Assembly (NCBI RefSeq): GCF_030380815.1
Contig: NZ_JAUDUY010000004.1
Coordinates: 62,001-126,000 of the forward strand
Reading direction: 5' to 3'
DNA length: 64,000 nucleotides
Source: Robiginitalea aurantiaca
GTDB lineage: Bacteria > Bacteroidota > Bacteroidia > Flavobacteriales > Flavobacteriaceae
Made by a program: the position numbers and the translations under genes. The notes under the pieces are model-generated. The model did not search any database and was not told where the DNA came from. It saw only the letters and a program-made list of their open reading frames with translations. This document shows positions 18,119-27,161 of the stretch, piece by piece. Position 1 is the first letter of the stretch. Each line of letters starts with the position of its first letter.

Positions 18119-19149
18119 TGAATATTTGTTTCTTAATGTATCCCTGGGAGGAAATCGACCCTCTGAACGATACCAGCCTCGCACTGATTCACGAATGCGT
18201 CAAAAGAGATCACGGGGTCGCCCTTTGTACCCCTGCAAACCTGACAATTCGAAATAGTGTAACGAGTGCTTTCTGTACAGTGATCAACAGGATGGAAAAA
18301 GTGCCTGCCAATCTTAAGGCATTTTACAACAAAGCAAAGATTAGAGAGGAAATGCTGCCCCTGGCGGGATTTGACGTGCTCTTTATGCGGGCAAACCCAC
18401 CCCTGGATCCCTTGATGCTCAATTTTCTGGATTCCGTAAAAGATGATGTCTTTATCATCAATTCGCTACAGGGCATGCGCGAAGCAAACAATAAACTCTA
18501 TACGGCAGCCTTCGGGGACAGCCATTCCAATATTATCCCCGTTACCCATGTATCCAAAAACAAGAAATATCTTATTCAGCAAATCAGGGAGAGCAAATCG
18601 GATAAGATGATCCTTAAACCTTTAAATGGATTTGGAGGATCCGGGGTGATTTTAATCGAAAAATCGGCCATGTCCAATATCAATTCTCTTTTGGACTTTT
18701 ACATCACCAATGGAGATGGAACCTCGAGTTATGTGATACTTCAGGAGTATATTGAAGGCGCAGACAAAGGAGATATCCGCATTCTGCTGCTCAACGGAGA
18801 ACCTATTGGAGCAATGCGGCGTATTCCGGGTGAAGAAGATCACCGGTCTAATGTCTCTGCCGGAGGCTCCGTTGCAAAGCATAGCCTGACCAAAGAGGAA
18901 AAAGCACTTTGCAAGCAAATAGGGCCTAAATTGGTCAATGACGGACTCTATTTTGTGGGTATCGATGTGATCGGGGGGAAGTTAGTCGAGGTGAATGTGA
19001 TGTCCCCGGGAGGGATTACCTATATGAACAAGGTGTATAAAACCAAGATTCAGTCCCGGGTCATCGATTTTATTGAAAGCAGAGTCCTGGACCAGTTACA
19101 GGCTTTTGACCGGAGATCCCGACTTCGAAAAGAGGTAGACGATGCGTAG
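18118..19149 (+). CDS. Glutathione-synthetase-like ATP-grasp ligase
   Basis: 343 aa. The N-terminal pre-ATP-grasp region (FDVLFMRANPPLDP; NSLQGMREANNKLY) is GshB-like. The ATP-grasp core has KPLNGFGGSGVILIE, YVILQEYIEGADKGDIRILLLNGE, the glycine-rich MRRIPGEEDHRSNVSAGGS and the metal site VEVNVMSPGGI. It should ligate a carboxylate to an amine using ATP. True glutathione synthesis is uncertain because no gamma-glutamylcysteine ligase is nearby and the partners are two hydrolases. Its 3' end overlaps the amidohydrolase start by 8 bp. Confidence 0.85.
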   Translation: MNICFLMYPWEEIDPLNDTSLALIHECVKRDHGVALCTPANLTIRNSVTSAFCTVINRMEKVPANLKAFYNKAKIREEMLPLAGFDVLFMRANPPLDPLMLNFLDSVKDDVFIINSLQGMREANNKLYTAAFGDSHSNIIPVTHVSKNKKYLIQQIRESKSDKMILKPLNGFGGSGVILIEKSAMSNINSLLDFYITNGDGTSSYVILQEYIEGADKGDIRILLLNGEPIGAMRRIPGEEDHRSNVSAGGSVAKHSLTKEEKALCKQIGPKLVNDGLYFVGIDVIGGKLVEVNVMSPGGITYMNKVYKTKIQSRVIDFIESRVLDQLQAFDRRSRLRKEVDDA

Positions 19150-19966
19150 GTTGCTTCCTGAGGAGATGGTAGGGTTAATCCGGTCGGAAACACCCTTTGA
19201 GGCTGTGGCTGCGGACTACTCCTTCACCTTAAAAGTAGATTCGTATGCCCCGTATATCTGCGCAGCCGTTCACGACGGAGGCCAGTTCCGTAAATCCTTA
19301 TGGGATATTTGCACCCATAGCACCTATGAACGATGGTATGAGGAAGATCCCTGTACCCGTGAAATGGTGGCTTCACACCCTATAGTTATATCGGGATCCG
19401 ATAGTCGTTTTGAGTACGATTTGAACCGGCCTCCTGAAGAATGTATATTCGAAGATGCCTGGGGCAAACCGCTTTGGAAGTCCAGGCTGCCCGATTCCGA
19501 GCGAAAGCTAAGTCTGGAAAAGCACAACGCCTTCTACCGGGTGGCCCACGCTTTGGTTGCCCAGATTGAGTCCAAATATGGGGCTGCATTGGTTTTTGAC
19601 ATGCACAGCTACAATTGGAAACGCTGGGAACGGCCGGTTCCTACCTGGAACCTGGGAACAACCAATATCGATACTGACCGGTACGGTGTACAGGTGGAGT
19701 CCTGGAGATCTCGCCTGGGGGAAATCCAATTCCCAAACGACATTCCCTCCTCGGCCCTTGTCAACGATGTGTTTTACGGGAAGGGATATTTTCTGAAATC
19801 CATTACGGAGCGTTTTGACAATACCCTGGTCCTGGCCACTGAAATTGCCAAAGTTTATTGCGATGAATTAACCGGGATTATCTATCCGGAAGTAGTGAAT
19901 GCAGCTGCCCGGCAATTAAAAGAATTGATACCTTTGCAGTTAAATGATTTTCAGGAATCTCTATGA
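19142..19966 (+). CDS. N-formylglutamate amidohydrolase family protein
   Basis: 274 aa. Motifs include YAPYICAAVHDGGQF near the N-terminus (metal-site His), DPCTREMV, FEYDLNRPPEECIFEDAWG and the conserved VFDMHSYNWKR (Asp-His-Ser). The family are zinc amidohydrolases that release small amines from N-blocked glutamate. It is sandwiched by overlapping reading frames between an ATP-grasp ligase and a metallopeptidase (8-bp and 4-bp overlaps), a strong sign that the three act together. Confidence 0.85.
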   Translation: MRRLLPEEMVGLIRSETPFEAVAADYSFTLKVDSYAPYICAAVHDGGQFRKSLWDICTHSTYERWYEEDPCTREMVASHPIVISGSDSRFEYDLNRPPEECIFEDAWGKPLWKSRLPDSERKLSLEKHNAFYRVAHALVAQIESKYGAALVFDMHSYNWKRWERPVPTWNLGTTNIDTDRYGVQVESWRSRLGEIQFPNDIPSSALVNDVFYGKGYFLKSITERFDNTLVLATEIAKVYCDELTGIIYPEVVNAAARQLKELIPLQLNDFQESL

Positions 19967-21135
19967 CTGAAATAGCCTTACTCCCTCAGCTTAAGGAGGA
20001 TTATAAAACGATCTTCGAAATTGATGCCCATCTGGACCGTTTGGTGCAGCGGATTGAGCTGCTCAGTTATATCAATCCCCTGAACGCCGAAAAGGAAAAA
20101 CACCGGTTTTTTACCTCAAAGTATACCGTAGAGCCCCATTTTAAATACCCTAAACTAAAATTTGATCCCTACAGGCTCCATCGGTTGTTCTTCTCGCACC
20201 GCATTGACCGGATTGAAGATGAGGTGATCCGGAACTTGTATAAAGACATAATCTACTTCTATTCCAATATGGTGCAGTGCATCGAAACGATTGGAGAGGG
20301 CAAGGATTTTTATTACAACTCCCTGCGAGTCTATGGCACACCGACAGACCGGGATGTTCAGAACGCCAGGTTTATCCTTCACTTCGAAGAAGATCCTCCC
20401 TCGAAGGCAATGGAAAAAAACAAAAGCGCCGAACACGCCCGATCGTATTTCACAGAATTTTCCAAAGCGTATAATTTTCCCCTGAACATCAGGCTTACGC
20501 CTCATATTTCAGCAGACGCCATGGTGAGCAATACGACCCGGAGTTTACTTTTAAAGCGCAATACCCGTTTTAGTGACAACCAACTTCTCACCCTTGCACA
20601 TCATGAAATAGGGGTGCATTTGGTTACCACTTTTAACGGCCTCCAACAGCCGTTGCGCATATTCTCAAATGGATTACCCAATAACGTAGAGACGCAGGAA
20701 GGATTGGCTGTTTTTAGTGAATACATGGGCGGCGCTTTAACAGTAAAAAGACTCAAAGAATTAGCATACAGGGTATTGGCTACACATACCTTAAGTAAAG
20801 GTTATACATTTTCAGATACCTTTGATCTGATCCATAATCAGTATAAACTCAACCGGGATGATGCTTTTAACATCACCCTGAGGGCGCATCGGGGAGGGGG
20901 CTTCACCAAAGACCGCCTGTACCTCAGTGGCCTGAGAAAGATCTATAAACGCTACCTCAAAGGGAAAGCACTGGAACCCCTCTTATTGGGTAAGGTCTCC
21001 ATGGAATACGAAAGTGAAATCCTCCATCTGCAAAGCCTCGGATTAAGTCAGCACAGTGCGCATGAGTCCCATAGCTTCCTCGAAAAGCGTATCGACAACC
21101 CCACCCTTGATTTTATCCTCAATAACCTGAAGTGA
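19963..21135 (+). CDS. QEGLA-motif (DUF1704) metallopeptidase, homologous to MATCAP-type tyrosine carboxypeptidases
   Basis: 390 aa. It has the HExxxH zinc motif HEIGVH (His214, Glu215, His219) and the family-defining TQEGLAVFSEYMGG (Glu246). In bacteria the family is called flavohemoglobin-expression-modulating QEGLA protein (TIGR02421). Eukaryotic relatives (MATCAP) remove C-terminal tyrosine from tubulin. The start overlaps the amidohydrolase stop (ATGA). It is the last gene of the symporter-ligase-amidohydrolase-peptidase operon. The bacterial substrate is unknown; a C-terminal residue trimmer is my inference from family and context. Confidence 0.88.
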   Translation: MTEIALLPQLKEDYKTIFEIDAHLDRLVQRIELLSYINPLNAEKEKHRFFTSKYTVEPHFKYPKLKFDPYRLHRLFFSHRIDRIEDEVIRNLYKDIIYFYSNMVQCIETIGEGKDFYYNSLRVYGTPTDRDVQNARFILHFEEDPPSKAMEKNKSAEHARSYFTEFSKAYNFPLNIRLTPHISADAMVSNTTRSLLLKRNTRFSDNQLLTLAHHEIGVHLVTTFNGLQQPLRIFSNGLPNNVETQEGLAVFSEYMGGALTVKRLKELAYRVLATHTLSKGYTFSDTFDLIHNQYKLNRDDAFNITLRAHRGGGFTKDRLYLSGLRKIYKRYLKGKALEPLLLGKVSMEYESEILHLQSLGLSQHSAHESHSFLEKRIDNPTLDFILNNLK

Positions 21136-21555
21136 TCAGGAAGTCGTTAGGAATTTAGCTTTCAGCTCTGGCGTGGGAATCATGCATTCCTGCTTTTTAC
21201 CAAAGAGACGGTACCTGTTTTTTGCTATGAAATCGTAGATGACATCCCGAAATGCCTTCGGGATCCAGGAGGTAATGGCCGGAAGAAAACCATAACCTTT
21301 TAAGTTCCGTGCGATCTCCAGGGCGGCGTCAGATTTGATATAATAGGCCACTCCCGGATCTATAAGGATAATGGAATCAATCCGTGAAGTATCGATGTTG
21401 CGCTCTTCTAAAAGTTTGCCGGAGGCCGCGCTCTGTAAGGGCGCAAAGCGAAAAACATCTTCCTTATCCCGCTGGATGATCCACTGCACGGCCCCATTGC
21501 AGAGGTTGCAGACCCCATCGAATAATATGATCTTTTTGCCAGTGGCTTCCTGCAT
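21136..21555 (-). CDS. DCC-family thiol-disulfide oxidoreductase-like protein
   Basis: About 139 aa from ATG 21555 (MQEATGKKIILFDGVCNLCN). The DGVCNLCN motif carries the CxxC pair defining the DUF393/DCC family, followed by FRFAPLQSAASGKLL and a C-terminal RDVIYDFIAKNRYRLFG. It is a small cytoplasmic protein presumed to have redox activity. The stop abuts the convergent QEGLA gene directly. Confidence 0.85.
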   Translation of the reverse strand: MQEATGKKIILFDGVCNLCNGAVQWIIQRDKEDVFRFAPLQSAASGKLLEERNIDTSRIDSIILIDPGVAYYIKSDAALEIARNLKGYGFLPAITSWIPKAFRDVIYDFIAKNRYRLFGKKQECMIPTPELKAKFLTTS

Positions 21556-21754
21556 AGTGCAAAGGTATGCATAAGGACCTAAATGCAACGTTTGATTTTA
21601 TTTTGAATCAGGGCATGAAGCAAGCGCGAGACGTTTTGATGGCTTTGTGATTTTGTTTTGCAGGGTGGAGTCCTACCTTGTAAGTGGGAGGGAGGGGGCG
21701 CCCAATATAGGGGGTACACCTACTTACGACCACCACCCCCGAATTAAGCAAATA

Positions 21755-21796
21755 AAAGAGCTACGGCAGCCTATGGCTTCGAATTATAAGGCTCTA
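21755..21796 (-). terminator. Possible intrinsic terminator after mutS2
   Basis: Read on the minus strand, AGAGC (+ strand 21791-21795) pairs with GCTCT (21757-21761), with an inner AGCC/GGCT pair, followed by TTTTATTT. The stem begins in the mutS2 stop codon. The stem is weak and interrupted. Confidence 0.35.
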
Positions 21797-23968
21797 ACCC
21801 TTTGAGGATTCCACGAGTTCAAGCTGCTCCACGGAAACCTCCGTGGTAAATAACCCGTAATTCACAAATGCTTTTTGCTTTTCAATGCGGTCAATACTTC
21901 CCACGGATTTGCTGTCCTGAAGGCGTACCCGGTCACCAACTTTAAGGATGGGTTTCGGCTTTTTGTCTTCCGCTTTTTCGGCCGATTTCTTCTCAGCCTT
22001 CTTCTTTTTCCGAATGGTTTTTACTTCCTTTTCAAGTTCGAGCCTGGCGGCTTTGTCATCAACTGCTTTAACGGTTTTAACCTTTGAGGGCTTCGGTTTG
22101 CGCTTGCTGTTTTCCGTTTCCACGATTCTGAGCAAATCCGAGATAAGAGGCCGTTTCTTTTTGTTCTTATAGTATTTTTCAGCTGCCTTATCGATCCGGG
22201 TACCCAGGTGAATCATGCGTTGATTGTAGTCATAAAGCTCCTGATAGCTGCTTAGTTTTGCCTGTATTTTCTCATTGAGTGCTTCAAGTTTAAGTGCTTC
22301 GCTTCGCGCTTTGGATTCTTCTTCGTGCAAGCGGTCTTCGGTTCGGGCCATTTTGTTGCGTTCCTTTTGCAATTTGGCAATGGTTTGGTCGAAGCGCAGT
22401 TTTCCCCTGGCCACCTTTTTGCGGGCCTTGTTGATTAAACTATACGGAATGCCATTTTTTTGCGCGACTTCAAAGGTGAATGAACTCCCCGGTTGCCCCA
22501 TTTCCAGTTGAAAGGTAGGTTCAAGGGTCGTGCTATTGAACAACATATTGGCATTTGAAGCCTCCGGCAACTCATCGGCCAGAGCTTTCAGATTGGCGTA
22601 ATGCGTCGTGATTACGCCATATGCACCACATTCATAAAAGGTTTCCAGGAAGGTTTCAGCCAGTGCCCCTCCGAGTTCAGGATCGCTTCCGGTGCCGAAC
22701 TCATCAATAAGAAACAAAGTATGCCGATCGCACTTACGCAGAAATCGATTCATGTTTTTTAGTCGATACGAGTACGTGCTCAAATGGTTCTCGATGGACT
22801 GGTGATCCCCTATATCTGTAAGGATTTGATTAAAAAAACAACAGGTACTGCCTTCCTTAACCGGTATGAGCATCCCGCTTTGCAGCATCAATTGCAGCAG
22901 TCCGATCGTCTTAAGGGTGATGCTCTTTCCTCCTGCATTGGGCCCTGAAATTACGATTATCCTGTTTTCAGGACTAAGCTCAAGGGTTTGAGGCCATGTT
23001 TTTTCGCCCCTCTTCTTGTTATTGAGCAACAGCAGGGGGTGATATGCCTCAAGGAGTAAGAGGGTGTCAGATTTGTTGATCTCGGGCAGCGTAGCGTCCA
23101 TTTGTTTGGCCAGAAGGGCTTTTCCGGAACAAAAGTCAATTTCTGCCAGAACGTCCTGATACCCCTCTAAATCCGGAATAAAAGGGCGCAGTTCCCTCCC
23201 GAGTTCACGTAAGATCCGTTGGATTTCTTCCTTTTCTTCCAACAGATAGAGTTGCAATTCGCGCGATATAGCCACCGCCGCCTCAGGCGCAATAAAGACG
23301 ATACTGCCTGTTTTCGATGTGCCCAGGGCACTTCCTTTGACCTTTCGGCGATACATTGCCTTAACCGCAAGCACTCTCTGGTTTTCCAGCGTGGATTCGC
23401 GAATCTCGTCCAGATAATCCAGTTTTGCATAACGCGAAAGAGCGGCATTGAAACTTTGATTGACCTTTCCCTGAAGCCTTCGAATACTGCTCCTGATGAC
23501 CGAAAGCTCCGGGGACGCTGAATCCTTGATTTCTCCATGCCGGTCAATCACTACATCGATACAATCTGAAATTTCTTTTTTGTAAGGCGCCTGGCTTACC
23601 CATTTCTCGAGGGTTGGAAAATAGTCCTGGAACTTTTTCAGGAAACGCTGGTGATTCTTTATCAATGCTGTAATCGCCGAGAATTTTCGAAAAGCCTCTA
23701 CAGGCAGAAGGCTATTTTCAATACGAAGGGCGTGCAGTTCATCATCTATAGCTTCAAACCCGTGATTGGGTAATTTGTTTTCACTTTCCAATGAACTCAG
23801 GTATTCCCTTGTCCGCTCCAGGGCTTCCAATAGGGTTGCCTCATCCTGAATGGGACTCATATTCTCTGCCAGGAATCTTCCGGGTCCGGTTACACAGTGG
23901 GATTTTATGAGTGTACAGATCTCGGGGAATTCAAGGTCTTCAAGGGTCTTTTTCGAGACTTTTTTCAT
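21794..23968 (-). CDS. MutS2-like DNA-binding ATPase lacking the Smr nuclease domain
   Basis: 724 aa from ATG 23968 (MKKVSKKTLEDLEFPEI). The core and clamp regions are followed by Walker A GPNAGGKS, the signal TDIGDHQSIENHLSTYS, Walker B TLFLIDEFGTGSDP and TTHYANLKAL. A Lys/Glu-rich coiled linker leads to a C-terminal KVGDRVRLQDSKSVGSIDRI beta domain and then the stop. The usual MutS2 Smr domain is absent. MutS2 proteins act on branched DNA or stalled ribosomes; which role this shorter version has is not known. TAACTTTG (+ strand 23987-23994, minus orientation) is a candidate -7 element. Confidence 0.87.
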   Translation of the reverse strand: MKKVSKKTLEDLEFPEICTLIKSHCVTGPGRFLAENMSPIQDEATLLEALERTREYLSSLESENKLPNHGFEAIDDELHALRIENSLLPVEAFRKFSAITALIKNHQRFLKKFQDYFPTLEKWVSQAPYKKEISDCIDVVIDRHGEIKDSASPELSVIRSSIRRLQGKVNQSFNAALSRYAKLDYLDEIRESTLENQRVLAVKAMYRRKVKGSALGTSKTGSIVFIAPEAAVAISRELQLYLLEEKEEIQRILRELGRELRPFIPDLEGYQDVLAEIDFCSGKALLAKQMDATLPEINKSDTLLLLEAYHPLLLLNNKKRGEKTWPQTLELSPENRIIVISGPNAGGKSITLKTIGLLQLMLQSGMLIPVKEGSTCCFFNQILTDIGDHQSIENHLSTYSYRLKNMNRFLRKCDRHTLFLIDEFGTGSDPELGGALAETFLETFYECGAYGVITTHYANLKALADELPEASNANMLFNSTTLEPTFQLEMGQPGSSFTFEVAQKNGIPYSLINKARKKVARGKLRFDQTIAKLQKERNKMARTEDRLHEEESKARSEALKLEALNEKIQAKLSSYQELYDYNQRMIHLGTRIDKAAEKYYKNKKKRPLISDLLRIVETENSKRKPKPSKVKTVKAVDDKAARLELEKEVKTIRKKKKAEKKSAEKAEDKKPKPILKVGDRVRLQDSKSVGSIDRIEKQKAFVNYGLFTTEVSVEQLELVESSKG

Positions 23969-24104
23969 AGGGTATGGAAAACACCCCAAAGTTACACATT
24001 GAAATTCATACCATCTACAGAAGTAGGATGGCGCTTTGTTTGACATTTCGCATTTTAAAAAGACAGGTCTTTTGCGTATCTTTAAGATAGCGTAAAATCA
24101 AGTC

Positions 24105-24620
24105 ATGAGCCTCGAATCAAATTATGAATCAGCCGCCTGGACGCGCATCTACCGACTGCCGTATATGGTTGCTATGGCCATGGAAGGCGCAGGCAGGAGT
24201 GGGGTGACCGGTTCCGCCAATGAACGCATGGCGATGGTTCGAGGCCTGGCATCAGGGGTCAAAGACTTCCCGGAGAACCCCTTGATACGCAGCATTGTTC
24301 AGGCTTCCGGGGAAGAGAATCAGTTATTGAATGTTACTTCCAGGACGCATGACGAAATTCTCGACTGTCTTGCAGATATAGGAATTGAAGACCATTCGGG
24401 CCTTTTAAAGCATTTATATGCTATGGTCCCCACAGTTTTAACGGATCTCGGATCCCGGGAAACCTCCGATACCATTGAAGGCTATAAAACCTGGGTGCTC
24501 AATATTGCAAAAGGAGTCGCCAAGGCAGGCAAAGAAGGGGATTTTCTAGGTTTTGGGGGAGAGTGGTTTAGTGCAGAAGAACGTGAGATTTATAAGGAAT
24601 TGATGACGCTTTTGTTTTGA
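24105..24620 (+). CDS. Hypothetical alpha-helical protein
   Basis: 171 aa, not recognised. It starts MSLESNYESAAWTRIYRLPYMVAMAMEGAGRSG, is largely helical with no signal peptide or membrane span, and ends EEREIYKELMTLLF. Codon use matches its neighbours and it lies 27 bp before ung on the same strand, so co-transcription is likely. No catalytic motif was found. Confidence 0.65.
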   Translation: MSLESNYESAAWTRIYRLPYMVAMAMEGAGRSGVTGSANERMAMVRGLASGVKDFPENPLIRSIVQASGEENQLLNVTSRTHDEILDCLADIGIEDHSGLLKHLYAMVPTVLTDLGSRETSDTIEGYKTWVLNIAKGVAKAGKEGDFLGFGGEWFSAEEREIYKELMTLLF

Positions 24621-24647
24621 TTTCAAGCCAATGAACGCGCACGCAAT

Positions 24648-25313
24648 ATGAAGGTGTCTATCCACGGCGGTTGGGAGCCGGTTTTGGAACCGGAATTCAA
24701 TAAGCCCTACTTCACCGACCTCGCCTCCTTCGTGCGGGGTGAATATCAAAACCATCAATGTTACCCCGGGGCAAGTGAAATCTTCGCTGCCTTTGAAGCC
24801 TGCCCCTGGAAGTCCGTACGGGTTGTCATACTCGGCCAGGACCCTTATCATGGCCCAAACCAGGCAAACGGGCTTTGTTTTTCGGTGCGGGACGGGGTGC
24901 GTCATCCACCTTCGCTAATCAATATTTTTCGTGAAATTCAAACAGATACCGGAACTGCTTATCCCGAAAGCGGGGATTTAACCCGTTGGGCGCAACAGGG
25001 TGTACTCCTGCTTAATGCAGTACTTACGGTGCGGGCCTCTGAGGCTGGAAGTCACCAGAAACAGGGATGGGAAACGTTCACAGATACCGTGATTCGAACC
25101 CTCTCAGAGCAAAAAAAGGGTTTGGTATTCCTGCTATGGGGTGGATATGCCAAAAAGAAAATATCCCTTATCAGCGGAGCGAAACACCATATTCTGACTT
25201 CAGGCCATCCTTCCCCCTTAAGTGCCAACAGGGGGCTGTGGTTTGGGAATCGACATTTCAGCAAAACAAATGCGCTTTTGCGCAGTCAAGATGACACCCC
25301 TGTCACCTGGTAA
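24648..25313 (+). CDS. ung: Uracil-DNA glycosylase
   Basis: 221 aa family 1 UDG. The water-activating loop is VILGQDPYHGP (Asp65, His68). The uracil pocket has LCFSV and LLLNAVLTVR, and the Leu/His loop is TSGHPSPLSANRG (His187). It removes uracil from DNA to start base excision repair. The length is normal. It follows the hypothetical helical gene on the same strand. Confidence 0.97.
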   Translation: MKVSIHGGWEPVLEPEFNKPYFTDLASFVRGEYQNHQCYPGASEIFAAFEACPWKSVRVVILGQDPYHGPNQANGLCFSVRDGVRHPPSLINIFREIQTDTGTAYPESGDLTRWAQQGVLLLNAVLTVRASEAGSHQKQGWETFTDTVIRTLSEQKKGLVFLLWGGYAKKKISLISGAKHHILTSGHPSPLSANRGLWFGNRHFSKTNALLRSQDDTPVTW

Positions 25314-25411
25314 TGCGCTCGTCCTTGTTCCATAATTCGCCTTATTCCCAATAGGGTGTCAGCGTTCTTGTGCCCATGAAATTTTAGTTCCCTGGTCGAT
25401 CAAATCATAAA

Positions 25412-26269
25412 TCAATGGGTTTGGAAAAGCAATGCATCTGGGGTTAAAAGATTGGATAAAAGGTTCAAATTATCAAGCGTTTTAATCACATTATCAATGT
25501 CTTGAATATCAATTTGATCCTGACTCCACTGCGTTAAGGAAAGCCATTCCTGCACGTCGCTTAACTTCAGGCCATAGTAATTTGAAAGCGTTCGGTCAAT
25601 GCTAGGGATTTGCCTGAATTCAACTGTGTAACTATTGATTACTTCAAGAAGATCCGACAACAGTCCGGAATGCGCTGATGCAAATTCCGTTCTTACGGCA
25701 ATGACAAAACAGGGCCAGGGGGTAGGACATACTCCGATTCGCCTGAAAACCTTTTGATCCACCAAGGGCTGGGTGGTGAACTTTTCCCACATAAAATAAT
25801 CGGCCCGGGATGCTCTGAGGGCTTCAACAGCCCCGTCCAGGGTGTTAACCACTTCAAAATCCAGCGCATTTTCCGGCCACCTGAGGTTTTTGGCATTTAC
25901 AAATGCCATGAGATGGCTTCCACTACCGTATCTGCTGATGGCTGCTTTTTTAAATGGCAGTTCTGCCACGGAGGTATAGGGGCTATGAAAGTCCACATGA
26001 ATCCCCCAAAGCAGCGGAGAAGCGATGTACTCCTGAGCAATGACAGCCGGCAGCCCATCAGAAATTGCCCTTACAAGGCCTTCTGTGAGAATCACAGCGA
26101 GATCAGCTTTCCCCGTTTTGAGTAACTCTACCATCCGACCTGTTCCTTCAGGAACATCGGTCCATTCCAGGTCTATGCCGCGATCCTGAAAAGCGTTGTC
26201 ATCCATGGCCAGATGCCACGGAAGATTAAAATGTTCCGGAACACCGACAATCTGTACTTTCTGATCCAT
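25412..26269 (-). CDS. Cytoplasmic substrate-binding-domain protein (NMT1/SsuA-like fold)
   Basis: 285 aa with no signal peptide. VGVPEHFNLPWHLAMDDNAFQDRGIDLEW and the GRMVELLKTGKADLAVILTEG block resemble the ligand-binding lobe of ABC transporter periplasmic proteins for sulfonates, nitrate or thiamine precursors. No permease or ATPase lies nearby, so it probably does not serve transport. It is the last gene of a minus-strand run with nucleoside phosphorylase and DUF1835, 12 bp after the phosphorylase gene. The function is unknown; a ligand sensor is possible. Confidence 0.7.
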   Translation of the reverse strand: MDQKVQIVGVPEHFNLPWHLAMDDNAFQDRGIDLEWTDVPEGTGRMVELLKTGKADLAVILTEGLVRAISDGLPAVIAQEYIASPLLWGIHVDFHSPYTSVAELPFKKAAISRYGSGSHLMAFVNAKNLRWPENALDFEVVNTLDGAVEALRASRADYFMWEKFTTQPLVDQKVFRRIGVCPTPWPCFVIAVRTEFASAHSGLLSDLLEVINSYTVEFRQIPSIDRTLSNYYGLKLSDVQEWLSLTQWSQDQIDIQDIDNVIKTLDNLNLLSNLLTPDALLFQTH

Positions 26270-26281
26270 ACTTGTGTGATT

Positions 26282-27160
26282 TTATGTGCCCTGTGCAGCC
26301 AGGCGCTCGAGGGTATATCGTATCATATGGTCTACAGCAGCACTTGGGTCTGGGCTAAAGGTTCCATCAGAGCGGTTGGCCAGGATACAGTTTACAGATG
26401 CCGCCTTGTGCCCCAGAAGACGGGCAAGGCCAAAGATCGCTGCCGTCTCCATTTCCATATTGGTAATCCTCAGGTTTTTAAACCGGAATGAAGCTAGAGT
26501 CTGATTACTGTCCGCATCCGTGGCCATTAAACGCAGCGACCTGCCCTGAGGCCCATAAAAGCCAGGGTGGGTAGCCGTGAAGCCCCGCACCATATTTTCG
26601 GAATACAACAGCTCATTTAGCTCCGGATCGGCTTGGACGACATAAGGCACAGCCTTCAGGACTGACCAGTCTGCGTATTGGAGAAAAGCGTATTGAATGT
26701 CTGCCCTTTGAACGGCTTCACTCTCGTAAAAATGGAGCAATCCATCAAAACCAATCGCCAGATCACTCAAGACCAAGGTGTCTGCCGGTATGTCGGCCTG
26801 TATTGCGCCTGAGGTGCCCAAGCGGATCAGGTTAAGGATGGTAAGGGATTTACGTACCGCCCGTCCCTCAAAATCAATATTGACCAGGGCATCGAGCTCA
26901 TTGAGTACGATATCGATATTATCCGTGCCGATACCTGTGGAAACCACACTAAGGCGACGTCCTTTGAAGGTGCCCGTATGGGTAGAAAATTCCCTCTTTG
27001 ATTTTTTAAGTTCTATATGGTCAAAATACCGGGATACTTTGGGAACCCGGTCCGGGTCTCCAACTAAAATAACGGTTTGGGCTATGTCTTCAGGACGTAA
27101 ATTGAGGTGGTAAACAGACCCATCCGGGTTGAGGATCAGTTCAGAGGCCTTAAGGGACAT
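26282..27160 (-). CDS. Nucleoside phosphorylase (uridine phosphorylase-like)
   Basis: 292 aa. VILVGDPDRVPKVSRYF is the N-terminal phosphate/nucleoside loop, STGIGTDNIDIVLNEL the middle loop, RLGTSGAIQADIPADTLVLSD the core sheet, and NMEMETAAIFGLARLLGHKA the ribose/base-binding Met-Glu site of the PNP/UDP superfamily. It splits a nucleoside with phosphate. Uridine preference is inferred from overall similarity only. It is one base downstream of the DUF1835 gene. Confidence 0.87.
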   Translation of the reverse strand: MSLKASELILNPDGSVYHLNLRPEDIAQTVILVGDPDRVPKVSRYFDHIELKKSKREFSTHTGTFKGRRLSVVSTGIGTDNIDIVLNELDALVNIDFEGRAVRKSLTILNLIRLGTSGAIQADIPADTLVLSDLAIGFDGLLHFYESEAVQRADIQYAFLQYADWSVLKAVPYVVQADPELNELLYSENMVRGFTATHPGFYGPQGRSLRLMATDADSNQTLASFRFKNLRITNMEMETAAIFGLARLLGHKAASVNCILANRSDGTFSPDPSAAVDHMIRYTLERLAAQGT

Positions 27161-27161
27161 G

